Source: Beroe forskalii (lineage: Eukaryota > Ctenophora > Nuda > Beroida > Beroidae). Taken from it: DNA of 64,000 bases. Location: contig WFMF01000075.1 in NCBI GenBank assembly GCA_011033025.1, positions 546,835 to 610,834 of the forward strand, given 5' to 3'. A model generated the notes under the pieces. The model saw nothing but the letters and a program-made list of their open reading frames with translations. It was not told the DNA's origin and did no database searches. The position numbers and the translations under genes are program-made. Of this stretch, positions 46,450 to 57,085 are shown in pieces (the stretch's first letter is position 1; every line of letters begins with the position of its first letter).

Positions 46450-47664
46450 AAACTCTCCAAAACCGAGACGGTTGTCGTAGTAACCCCCTGCTGATTTGGT
46501 GACGTCAGTCCATTTCTTTCGGTTGGAACTAACGTAACTAAACCTCACGCATTCCGAAACAACGTTATTCTAACTTGGAATTACTAGAATTGACAAATTT
46601 CTTAATTTCTACAAATCGTCCACGTGAACTCACGTGCTGAAATGTAGCACCCAGATCTAATTCTTCGTGCATCAGTCGTATTTGAACCCATTTCAACGTT
46701 ATCAAGTCGAAAATCGCGTGTAAATATCAATTTATTTAAATCACCTAATTTCTACAAAACGTCCACGTGAACTCACGTGATTCACTATTTCATCGTATAT
46801 TTCCCACATTTAGTAACCGCGAGACATGAAGAAACCATTATTAGTTCGTCATCGTAACACAGAATAAGGCTAAAGTATAATTTTTCATCATTAACGTAAT
46901 TTCAGCCATTTTGCGGCTCAATTTTTAGAGGCTTCGCATGACAACATATTTCGACCGATCACCTTGAAACTCGTTTTATAGCTAAATCTCGAGGTCTAAA
47001 AGCAAAATATCGAAGTAAAACATATTCCGATGAAAACTCTCTCAGTTAGAGATGTTCAAAGTAGCGCAAAATAGCATTTTATCGCAAAATACGCTATTTT
47101 AGTGGTTTTACGCGATTTTGATGACGTCATCACAGCACCCAAATAGGCTCAAACCATCTTCCCATAGCCTAAGCCACAATTCCGCCTTAGCACAACATAC
47201 TTTGACCGGTCTCATCTCAAGATAAGTCGCAGTTCTTGACATCTCACTCGTTTAAGTTTTGTCCAATAATTTGGAAATCGATTTTTTCCGTGTACCTTAG
47301 AAAATCGCGTATATCTCGATGAAAAATCGAGATAGCCCAATAATCCATATGATTTTCTGAAAGCTCTTTAAATTTGCTAAAAATTGTTCCGAAAAATCAG
47401 AGAGCTATCTCGCTTCCTTCTTGGTGAAAAATGCGCTCGAAATTAGCTTATTTTCGCTAGAAAAGAAACAAAATTTCGCTAAGTTGATGACGTCATAGTG
47501 ACGTGAAAATGACGTCACCAGAACTTCTCACATAGCCTAAGCCACACTCCCATCTTAGATCAACAAAACTTGACCTCGATCATGACTCTACCATTTGTAG
47601 AACTTGAGATCTCATCGATTTAAATTGGGTCACAAATTATCTTATTATTATTATTATTATTATT
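46450..47664 (-). repeat. Array unit B3
   Basis: About 1.2 kb, starting AAACTCTCCAAAACCGAGAC and ending in an ATT microsatellite. Nearly identical to B4 by eye, implying a recent duplication or gene conversion. Confidence 0.9.
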
Positions 47665-48875
47665 AAACTCTCCAAAACCGAGACGGTTGTCGTAGTAACC
47701 CCCTGCTGATTTGGTGACGTCAGTCCATTTCTTTCGGTTGGAACTAACGTAACTAAACCTCACGCATTCCGAAACAACGTTATTCTAACTTGGAATTACT
47801 AGAATTGACCAATTTCTTAATTTCTACAAATCGTCCACGTGAACTCACGTGCTGAAATGTAGCACCCAGATCTAATTCTTCGTGCATCAGTCGTATTTGA
47901 ACCCATTTCAACGTTATCAAGTCGAAAATCGCGTGTAAATATCAATTTATTTAAATCACCTAATTTCTACAAAACGTCCACGTGAACTCACGTGATTCAC
48001 TATTTCATCGTATATTTCCACATTTAGTAACTGCGAGACATGAAGAAACCATTATTAGTTCGTCATCGTAACACAGAATAAGGCTAAAGTATAATTTTTC
48101 ATCATTAACGTAATTTCAGCCATTTTGCGGCTCAATTTTTAGAGGCTTCGCATGACAACATATTTCGACCGATCACCTTGAAACTCGTTTTATAGCTAAA
48201 TCTCGAGGTCTAAAAGCAAAATATCGAAGTTAAACATATTCCGATGAAAACTCTCTCAGTTAGAGATGTTCAAAGTAGCGCAAAAATAGCATTTTATCGC
48301 AAAATACGCTATTTTAGTGGTTTTACGCGATTTTGATGACGTCATCACAGCACCCAAATAGGCTCAAACCATCTTCCCATATAGCCTAAGCCACAATTCC
48401 GCCTTAGCACAACATACTTTGACCGGTCTCATCTCAAGATAAGTCGCAGTTCTTGACATCTCACTCGTTTAAGTTTTGTCCAATAATTTGGAAATCGATT
48501 TTTCACCGTACCTTAGAAAATCGCGTATATCTCGATGAAAAATCGAGATAGCCCAATAATCCATATGATTTTCTGAAAGCTCTTTAAATTTGCTAAAAAT
48601 TGTTCCGAAAAATCAGAGAGCTATCTCGCTTCCTTCTTGGTGAAAAATGCGCTCGAAATTAGCTTATTTTCGCTAGAAAAGAAACAAAATTTCGCTAAGT
48701 TGATGACGTCATAGTGACGTGAAAATGACGTCACCAGAACTTCTCACATAGCCTAAGCCACACTCCCATCTTAGATCAACAAAACTTGACCTCGATCATG
48801 ACTCTACCATTTGTAGAACTTGAGATCTCATCGATTTAAATTGGGTCACAAATTATCTTATTATTATTATTATTA
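47665..48875 (-). repeat. Array unit B4
   Basis: Head-to-tail with B3; the ATT microsatellite at the end of B3 abuts the AAACTCTCC start of B4. Only scattered substitutions and 1-3-bp indels separate the two. Confidence 0.9.
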
Positions 48876-49760
48876 CCTCAGACAAAACCGCAAGCGGTCG
48901 TCATAGCAACCCCTCACAGAGTCACAGGGCACCGCCTTTAATTGTAAGAGGTTTTTGTCTATTGCATTGTGACTTGTTTCAATCAAATCAAGTCGAAAAT
49001 TCGGTCTTAAGACTCAAATTTGGAATTTGCTTAATTTCTACAAAACGTCCACGTGAACTCACGTGCACTTCATTTCCATGGGCCATTTCTTGTTATATTC
49101 AAGTACCAAGTAGATCAAAATGTTGATTCAGTCACTATCATGTAGCACAACAGCCCTGCACTTTTGAAAGTCGGCCTGAAATTGGACTTAGCCAAATTTT
49201 CGACTTTTTCGCGCGGCTCAAATTTACGTTTTTGAGGGGCCACCACACCTTTCCCTTGAATCGGGACGACTTGAAACTTTTTACCCTTGATATTTGACTG
49301 AGAAAGAACATTGATACGCCTGGAAAAGATGGAGCAATGGTCGTGAGCTGAGATATAGATGCTCAAAGTCACCATATTTTGGCCTAGTAAGGATCCTCGA
49401 TTTTTGAAGGCCTCCCACGACCTCATTTTTTCACCAATCACCATGAAACTTCTTTCGTGGCTAAATCTCGAGGTCTAGATGCTACATAAGTCGGGAAATT
49501 ATGACGCGGTAGAAAACTTTTCAGATACAGTGCTTCAAAGTGGTCCAAAATTACGTTTTTCGCTAAAAATCGTGATTTCATCGATTTTGATGACGTCATA
49601 ACACCAAAAAAATCGATCCGCGAAACTTCCTACATAGCCTAAGCCACAATTTCATCTTAGCTGAAAAAAACCCGCCCTCGATCAAGGCTCTACCATTTGT
49701 GGTTCTCGATATCTCAGCGATTCAAATTTGGTCCTAAATTATCAGCTATAAGTATATAAA
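48876..49760 (-). repeat. Array unit C2
   Basis: Close copy of C1 (CCTCAGACAAAACCGCAAGC start), again directly after a B unit and ending GCTATAAGTATATAA. The B-C order is conserved in both halves of the array, so B-C was probably copied as a block. Confidence 0.87.
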
Positions 49761-49765
49761 ATTAT

Positions 49766-51300
49766 ACACCACTGTTGAAAACCGTTGGACGGTTGGTCAA
49801 AGTAACCCCCGCTGGTTTGGATGTGATCAGCCCATTTTGTCTCTTTTCAGGTTCCGTTGTCACATCCAAACCCGCGGGGGGTTACTTGACCAACCGTCCA
49901 ACGGTTTTGGTGGTGATATCTTGACAGATGTATGTAGTTTGAACCCATGTTACTTGCCCAAAGGCAGTTTGGACCCACGTTACTTGCCCCTCGTAGTCTG
50001 AACCCACGTAACTAGCCCACACAAGCCGAACCCACGTAACTTACCCTGACAAAGTCCAAAACTACGTTATTCTAACTTGGAATTACTAGAATTGATATAT
50101 TTCTTAATTTCTACAAATCGTTCACGCGAACTCACGTGCTTAAATATAGCAACCCGATCTAATTTCACGTGCATTAGTTGTATTTGAACTCATTTCAACA
50201 TAATCAAGTCGAAAATCCCGTGTAAACATCAATTTCTTTAAATCCCCTAATTTCTACAAAACGTCCGTGTGTACTCACGTGCTGAAGTATAGCACATGCA
50301 TCTTATTTCATGTGCATTAGTCGTATTTGAACTCATTTCAACGTAATCAAGTCGAAAATCCCGTGTAAATATCAATTTCTTCAAATCCCCTAATTTCTAC
50401 AAAACGTCCGTGTGAACTCACGTGCTCCACTATTTCATCGTATATTTCCCATCCCTATTCACTGTGAGACATAGAAAAACCATTATCAGTTGACCATCGT
50501 ATCACAGAATAGGATTACCATACAATTTTTCGTCATAAACGTAATTTCAATCAATTTGCAGTTCAATTTTTAGAAGCCTCTCACGACAACAATCTTCAAC
50601 CGATCGCCCTGAAACTCGTTTTATAGCTAAATCTTAAGGTCTTAAAGCATCATATCAAAGTAAAACATAATCCGATGAAGAATCTTTGAGATGTCCAAAA
50701 GTAGCGCAAAATAGCATTCTATCGCAAAATACGCTATTTTAGTGGTTTTACGCGATTTTGATGACGTCATCACAGCACCCAAATAGGCTCAAACCAACTT
50801 CCCATATAGCCTAAGCCACAATTCCGCCTTAGCACAACATACTTTGGCCGGTCTCATCTCAAGATAAGTCGTAGTTCTTGACATCTCACTCGTTTAAGTT
50901 TTGTCCAATAATTTGGAAATCGATTTTTCAGCGTACCTTAGAAAATCGCGTATATCTCGATGAAAAAGCGAGATAGCCCAATAATCCATATGATTTTCTG
51001 AAAGCTCTTTAAATTTGCTGAAAATCATTCTGAAAAATCAGAACTCTATCTCCTGTCCTTCTTGGTGAAAAATGCGCTCGAAAATGGCCTATTTTCGCTA
51101 AAAAAGCAAGAAAATTTCGCTGAGTTGATGACGTCATAATGACGTGAAAATGACGTCACCAGAACTTCTCACATAGCCTAAGCCACACTCCCATCTTAGA
51201 TCAACAAAACTTGACCTCGATCATGGCTCTACCTTTTCCCGTTCTTGAGATCTCATCGTTTTAAGATGGGTCCCAATTATCATGATATTATTATGTATAT
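49766..51300 (-). repeat. Array unit A2
   Basis: Copy of A1, including the 145-bp foldback (49772-49915), the AACCCATGTTACTTGCCC repeats and the ATCATGATATTA end. Its right end abuts D''2. Confidence 0.87.
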
Positions 51301-51395
51301 ATTATACACCCTGTGACACTCAAATCTCTAACTTATACCCCTGGCCAGTTTTCTTTTTACCGCGGGGGGTTACCGCCCTGGCCAGGGCGGGAATA
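51301..51395 (+). repeat. D'' module, copy 2
   Basis: Nearly identical to 43581-43675, ending in the GGGGGTTACCGCCC hairpin. Confidence 0.87.
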
Positions 51396-51665
51396 AATAT
51401 TCCCAACTATTTCTTGTAAGTATAGTGTCCTGGCAAGGTTACGTTCGAGGGGAGGATATCTCGAGATTTTGGTATACGCATTCACTCGAGAGGGGTCGAC
51501 TCCTACGTAAAATTTGACGAGGAATCGATTAAGATAGGTTTCAAAGCTCTCAGATGCTTCCTTCACCATTTTCAAACGCAAGTTTTTTTTGTTTTTTTTT
51601 TTTTTTTTTTTTTTTTTTTTCTTACTGTGAGGGGGTTGCCCTCCTTGCCAGGACGGAAATTATAT
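51396..51665 (+). repeat. D module, copy 2
   Basis: Same structure as copy 1 with a T tract at 51583-51620 (one G), ending GCCAGGACGG. Confidence 0.87.
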
Positions 51666-51692
51666 AAACTCCTGTGACACTGAATTCTCTCA

Positions 51693-51870
51693 TATATAGC
51701 CCTGGCCAGTTACGTTACTGTAGCGTGCGATTTAAGTATACGCGTATCTATAAGAACGGTTGTTCTAGACCTAAAATTTTACGACGAATCGTTCTAGATA
51801 GGTCCTGACTCTCTATTTCTTTTTATTTTTCTGATATGCAGGGGGTTACCGCCCTGGCCAGGGCGGGAAT
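51693..51870 (+). repeat. D' module, copy 2
   Basis: Practically identical to copies at 43403 and 53065. Confidence 0.88.
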
Positions 51871-51907
51871 TATATAAACTCCTGTGACACTGAATTCTCT
51901 CATATAG

Positions 51908-52078
51908 ACTATATAACCACGCGACTAGAGAGAGACTTTTGCAATTCGCCACGCGCAGCGTGGTGAATTACAATTAGGCGCGAACGCAGTGAGTGTCTAA
52001 TTGCTCATATAGTACGAACGCCAGTGAGTGCTATATGTGAAGATCAAAAAGTCTCTCTTGGCGCGTGGTTATATAGTA
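51908..52078. mobile_element. MITE with ACTATATAACCACGCG ends
   Basis: Inverted ends of about 32 bp (ACTATATAACCACGCG plus AGAGAGACTTTT, with small mismatches) surround internal repeats of GCGAACGCAGTGAGTG type. A relic of the same ends (AGAGAGACTTTCGCGCG, TTATATAAC) is at 52959-52987. No coding content. Confidence 0.75.
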
Positions 52079-52326
52079 TATACACGGCCGATTTGAAGTA
52101 AGCATAAAATGAACAGATTTAGCACCTTGAACAGCACACCTTATTAAATTATCAATCTTAGTTTTCACATTTGTACATTTTGAAGATATTTTCAAAAGGC
52201 AGCAATCAACAAAGATCCATCAAAACGTTCATTTCGATGAACTTCTGCAAAATCAATGTACAGACTACAGACAAATCGAAAAGATACAATTACAATCACG
52301 AAATGAATATTCAATACACTAATACA

Positions 52327-52359
<33 letters not shown>

Positions 52360-52720
52360 TTTCTCACATTCTCAAGAATCCACTCACATTTGAATGATCA
52401 TTGTAGGAGTACAACATAATTGAGTATGTATAAATCAGCAGCAACAGACCAATACATCGAAATGTGTTGTGAACACTGAACACGTCCGACCAAACATAGT
52501 GTACACTAAAGAGGCACCGCTCATGGTGCACATCGCTTTTTGGAATTGCAATTGTATAGCAGCCACATTGCATTCTATACCTTTGTTACGATCAGACGTC
52601 ACGTGACATACTTGTCTAACATATAACGGTTTGCAAATGTACACAGTAATTACAATGTGTTGATTGGTATTTGGTGTTCGTTACTCTGCATGTGTATCTT
52701 TGTTTAATACGGTAAATGGG
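52079..52720. other. Unassigned DNA with a CA microsatellite
   Basis: A CA-type microsatellite lies at 52324-52360. Short open frames on both strands lack family resemblance. Confidence 0.5.
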
Positions 52721-52842
52721 TCAGGTAAAACAGGGTAAACAAACAGGGTAAATAGACAGGGTAAATAGACAGGGTAAATAGACAGGGTAAATAGACAGGG
52801 TAAATAAGCAGGGTAAATAAGCAGGGTAAATAAACAGTGTAA
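52721..52842. repeat. ACAGGGTAAATAG tandem repeat
   Basis: About nine copies of a 13-bp unit, ACAGGGTAAATAG or GCAGGGTAAATAA. Confidence 0.9.
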
Positions 52843-52879
52843 GCATGATTAATTAACTTTTGTAACATTCGGTAATTCA

Positions 52880-52958
52880 GCGTGTCAGAATATAAATCTA
52901 GAGATGGACTTTCGAAATCTACTGATGGACTTTTGAAATCTACTGATGGAGTTTTTAG
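52880..52958. repeat. GATGGACTTTYGAAATCTACT repeat
   Basis: Three short tandem units next to the MITE relic at 52959. Confidence 0.7.
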
Positions 52959-53064
52959 AGAGAGACTTTCGCGCGTGTTTATATAACTCCATCTCTGGTT
53001 TCGTAACTCCATCAGTGATGGTTATACGTATACAGCACGCGCGAAAACAACACGGCCGTGTATA

Positions 53065-53241
53065 TATAGCCCTGGCCAGTTACGTTACTGTAGCGTGCGA
53101 TTTAAGTATACGCGTATCTATAAGAACGGTTGTTCTAGACCTAAAATTTTACGACGAATCGTTCTAGATAGGTCCTGACTCTCTATTTCTTTTTATTTTT
53201 CTGATATGCAGGGGGTTACCGCCCTGGCCAGGGCGGGAATA
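53065..53241 (+). repeat. D' module, copy 3 (solitary)
   Basis: Full D' module outside the array, with the same ends. It shows that D' behaves as an independent mobile unit and not only as part of the array. The left neighbour is a GTATATATAG sequence. Confidence 0.87.
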
Positions 53242-54097
53242 ACTACTTGCATCACGCATTTCCCAAATACTGCTGCCATTTCCCAAATACTGCTGCCACC
53301 CATTGGAAATCTGGGCATGTGCTGCACTCGAGCTCAATCCAAATCAATATAATACGTTTTTTGGCAACAAAATGAACAATGATCAAACGGCAAACCCCTG
53401 TTTCGATAGATTCATTCTTGAAGTAATGTCAGAGGAATGCTCAGCCTGAAACATCGGCAGTATGACGTCACTAACGCACCATTGTGGACCTTGACAATAA
53501 TGTCGCTTTCAGATGTCTTAGTGCGCGACCTCTCACAGGTAAAACGGCGCTGCCCTACGACACCCAGCCAGAGCTTTATTTGGGAGGTGCCACGCACTTC
53601 CCTCCAGAACCAATGACCATTAATCAAGTTTATGTTATGAGGGGGGTTAACCGACAAACTGCATAAAATGTGTTTTGATTACTTAAAATCCCTTACTTAA
53701 CTACAAAATTATTGTCCATTAAGCATATGTTTGGCATTTTATTATACGCATTAGTCAGGAAATTTGGCGGGGCATATATCGGAAGTTTAAATGAACCGCA
53801 TCAATTTGACTTTGCTGATTTAATAACGTTTAAAATATGAATTTTCACCATTTTGTACCATCCGCAAGCACTTAACACGTAAAGATTTGAGTAGCCGCAT
53901 TCTACACAGAGATGGTGTTTAATGACAGATAGTTCGCCCTGCAGTAAAATGAAAAAGCTCATTTCAGTCCTTACTCTTAGCTTAATAAGTTTCCCAAGGG
54001 AAATCTACTTTACGACGTAATCTACTTTACCATTCGTGTGTAATTTCTCTCTCTGTGACTGGGCGCCGCGCGCGCTGGCTCTACTACAACTTGCAAG
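53242..54097. other. Upstream region of the AlkB-SGNH ORF
   Basis: A 20-bp direct duplication (ATTTCCCAAATACTGCTGCC) occurs at about 53266-53305. The last 60 bp become GC-rich (GGGCGCCGCGCGCGCTGG at 54060) just before the ATG. No TATA box was identified. If the ORF belongs to a LINE, this holds its 5' UTR. Confidence 0.45.
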
Positions 54098-55813
54098 ATG
54101 TCAGACGACCCACTAACACAGCAGCCCCAGAATGGAACTACAGTGCAGACTCCTTCACACACGTTCTCATCAACTACTTGTCTGGAGATTCTACATCTAC
54201 TAAGTGACGCACAAGTTGAGTATGAGTACTCCCACCTACTTAGTATTGACCCTTCGCTCAGTGAGCATGGAGTTACTGATATCGATGGTAAGAGAGATGT
54301 TCTGAAGGCCTCTCTCAATCGAGCTCCTCTCAAGTTTAACAATGCTTTGTGTAACATACAAGATCTAACCACTAAATTGACTTCCACCCTCGAGTCAGCT
54401 ACGGTGGCAGTGAACGAGCTCAAGGAGCGGACTGTTAGTGTTGTCAATCTGACGAGCGTTATCGACACTGCAACCGAGGCAGCAAACAAGCTGTGCAAGA
54501 GTGCAGAGGAAGCAGACAAGACACTCGCCAGCAGAGACTCCGCACCTGTTCCCTCCGAGACTCGCCCTACGCCTCTCCAGCTACCCAACACAGATATGAC
54601 GGTTAACAGAGACTCAACATGTCCGGTAAGAGTTTGTCCCGTGACAGTCCGTGACATCACATTCGACGAAGTCAAACAGGCTATCAACTTCAATCAAAGT
54701 CATCCTGGCGGACGTACGACAGCCTACTACGGTACATTGGCCTACAAATACGGCAGAGTAACCCACCAACCCAAACCCTATCCTGACCTGCCAGTCTTCG
54801 ATAAGATTCTCGATCAGTTGAGTGTACTTGGGGTAAACAAGGACGAGTACACGTGCCTCTGCACGTACTACGAGGACGGTAACGTGTCAATACCCCTCCA
54901 CCATGACGATGAAATTTCCATTGATCCCCTCAGCACCATTTTTACTGTTTCATTCGGTGCCAAGAGAGTACTTAAGGTGTACAACACTGTTGGTCCCCTC
55001 ACAGAACACTGCATTCCCCTGGAGAACTGTTCTGTCTATGCCATGACGAGAGCTAGCCAAGACAACTGGCGTCATGGCATCGACAGGGACACCTCAGTCC
55101 GTGAGCCACGCATCTCCCTGACGTTCAGAAAGCTGTTGGACACGACCCCTCCTGCCCCGCCTACCTCCCCTATTCCTCCCGTGAATCGCCCCTCTTTCCA
55201 CATCCCTCGTAGATCAACAAGAGTACTTTTTCTTACTGACTCAATACTGAAGCAGACCCCCGAGACAGTTTTTGAACAGATTCCCGGCGTGACATGTGTG
55301 AAGAGGGAATGCTATCAGCTTTGCGATGTTTTTGATCATGAGACCGAGTTTAGGCATGCGAGTACTGTTATTTTCTCTTGTGGTGTGAATGATTTGAGCA
55401 GGTATGGGAAAACTGCGAATTCTCTCATGGACTTGATTTACAATAAACTGAAGTCGTGCTGTAAAAACAATCCTGATACAAACTTTGTTTTTAACACCAT
55501 TACTCATGCCAAAAATCGAGCATGGCTTAACCATGAGATAGATTTATTTAATGACTACATGTACAATCTTTCAAAGCATGTAACCAATCTTAGTTTTTAC
55601 GACTCCCATGCTATGATTATTCATGAACAGCCTAATATTGTATGGGACAGGAAGGGTAACGGAATTCATTTGTGTTTTGATGTGCAGCGGCTAGTGGTGA
55701 GAGGACTAGTGAGCTCCGTTGGTAAGCTCACTAGACCACACTCTGGGTCACCTAGATTCAGAGACTTCAGGTGGCTTCTTAACTCCGAGCTGCTGCACAA
55801 CTCTTTTGATTGA
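54098..55813 (+). CDS. AlkB-like dioxygenase fused to an SGNH hydrolase
   Basis: Intact 571-residue ORF. Residues 1-170: Ser/Thr-rich, helical, no known domain. Residues 180-346: AlkB-like 2-oxoglutarate/Fe(II) dioxygenase, with CTYYEDGNVSIPLHHDDE holding the metal ligands His268 and Asp270, distal His326 (NWRHGI), and Arg338/Arg344 (PRISLTFR) for 2-oxoglutarate. AlkB enzymes oxidatively remove methyl groups from nucleic acid; the HxDDE form is like those in RNA-virus replicases. Residues 350-370: Pro-rich linker. Residues 374-540: SGNH hydrolase fold with TDS (380-382), GVND (429-432) and NGIH (521-524). SGNH esterase domains are known in LINE ORF1 proteins, so an accessory LINE ORF is the best guess. 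A single-exon host gene is the alternative. No intact RT follows. Confidence 0.82.
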   Translation: MSDDPLTQQPQNGTTVQTPSHTFSSTTCLEILHLLSDAQVEYEYSHLLSIDPSLSEHGVTDIDGKRDVLKASLNRAPLKFNNALCNIQDLTTKLTSTLESATVAVNELKERTVSVVNLTSVIDTATEAANKLCKSAEEADKTLASRDSAPVPSETRPTPLQLPNTDMTVNRDSTCPVRVCPVTVRDITFDEVKQAINFNQSHPGGRTTAYYGTLAYKYGRVTHQPKPYPDLPVFDKILDQLSVLGVNKDEYTCLCTYYEDGNVSIPLHHDDEISIDPLSTIFTVSFGAKRVLKVYNTVGPLTEHCIPLENCSVYAMTRASQDNWRHGIDRDTSVREPRISLTFRKLLDTTPPAPPTSPIPPVNRPSFHIPRRSTRVLFLTDSILKQTPETVFEQIPGVTCVKRECYQLCDVFDHETEFRHASTVIFSCGVNDLSRYGKTANSLMDLIYNKLKSCCKNNPDTNFVFNTITHAKNRAWLNHEIDLFNDYMYNLSKHVTNLSFYDSHAMIIHEQPNIVWDRKGNGIHLCFDVQRLVVRGLVSSVGKLTRPHSGSPRFRDFRWLLNSELLHNSFD

Positions 55814-56506
55814 GCTACTTGTCAATAATTTACAATTTTACGTATCTGTATCCATAATGCCCATCAACATCAGTTACAACTAACACTTTGGACTACAGAA
55901 CTTATCATAACTCAACAAACACAACAGAATTATAATATCAACTTAATGAATAATTTATATCTCTCTGCAACCTTTTCTATATTCAATTCTCATTATTCTT
56001 TATCAGCTGGTCTGCAACATAATTTCATGCTCACACATAACATTATGATATGATATGAATGATTTAATTACCCTGTTATCATATCAAGATCTTATCTTAA
56101 CATCTGATAACACAGCTACTCGCATCAGAGTCACGCAGTAACATCACATTAGGCACAATAACTTTCTAGGAAATATCATTATCATCGCAAGGAAATTTAG
56201 AATTCAAATCTAATACATGATCACATTACACACTACACAGGCCATGAGGAAGAGCCACTTAGCGTCTAGTAAGGAGAGTAGACTTAGCCAAGCGGCGCTC
56301 AGGCACGTTATAAGTACAGAACAAGCTACAGAACAAGTTTTGACGCGATAAAGTATACACAACTTAAATTTGAATATTTATATTTATATCAAATACTAAC
56401 TTATTTGTAGGAGCTAGAAAGTGTAGGTAAACAGGTAATAACCGTAGGTATTTGAAGTAGGAGTCGTCGGAGTTTCCTCACACACAGGGCTGTCAGCTCT
56501 AGCTGA
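55814..56506. other. Non-coding spacer between the AlkB-SGNH ORF and the LINE
   Basis: AT-rich, with ATGATATGATATGAAT and its partner ATATCA near 56045-56090. No endonuclease or RT similarity was recognised. It may combine a 3' UTR of one element and the 5' UTR of the next. Confidence 0.4.
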
Positions 56507-56584
56507 GTGACTTCGACACAAACTCTATTATTTAATTTCAACTACTCTTTTTTTGTATTTATTTTAATTAAACGCGTACACATC

Positions 56585-57085
56585 ATGCCCGCGAGGAATA
56601 TTAATAGCCAAACAAAATGCCCGAAATGCAGCAAGCGAATACCGAAAAATCGGCCAAAAATTTATTGTGCGATATGCGACGAAATAAAACATTTTAGCTG
56701 TCAAGGTCTTTCCAAAACGGACGCAGAATACATAGTTCACAACAAAGTATCATGGACATGTATAGATTGTTTATCCGATATCCTACCGATAAATGCGTGC
56801 AGAAGAACAAAAGGTTCCTCACCAGCCACTTTCAAAGTTCAGTGTTTTAGTTGTAAGGGCTATTGCTATTCTCAAACTAACATTCGAACATGTTACCACT
56901 GCGATAACACAGTCCACGCGAAATGTTTCAAAAATGACCTCGGCTGTATTGCATGCTGTGAAGCGATGATTCCAGGTTACCATGTCAACCTGTACGAACT
57001 TTATGACGATTTTACGCGACTAAATAACGAAACGTATAATCCGTACGTCCGCGATCATTTTACAAACATGAGCACGCTTTATTAA
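56585..57085 (+). CDS. LINE N-terminal ORF with PHD-like zinc finger
   Basis: From MPARNINSQTKCPKCSKRIP the protein shows a PHD-type pattern of Cys pairs: CPKCSKRIP, then IYCAICDEIKHFSC, then WTCIDC. A second Cys-rich block follows (VQCFSCKGYCYS, CYHCDNTVHAKC, GCIACC). PHD-like fingers occur in ORF1/ORF2 N-termini of CR1-like and related LINEs. A longer frame starts at 56507, but the ATG at 56585 fits the finger better. The frame ends shortly before the RT remnant begins in another frame, consistent with an internal deletion that removed the endonuclease. Confidence 0.72.
   Translation: MPARNINSQTKCPKCSKRIPKNRPKIYCAICDEIKHFSCQGLSKTDAEYIVHNKVSWTCIDCLSDILPINACRRTKGSSPATFKVQCFSCKGYCYSQTNIRTCYHCDNTVHAKCFKNDLGCIACCEAMIPGYHVNLYELYDDFTRLNNETYNPYVRDHFTNMSTLY

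Noticed and set aside
49115-49444. Minus-strand 109-codon frame in unit C2
   Set aside because: Not preserved as an open frame in unit C1; no family resemblance.
54022-54693. Minus-strand 223-codon frame opposite the AlkB-SGNH ORF
   Set aside because: Shadow of the plus-strand gene; no domain, while the plus strand has conserved catalytic residues.
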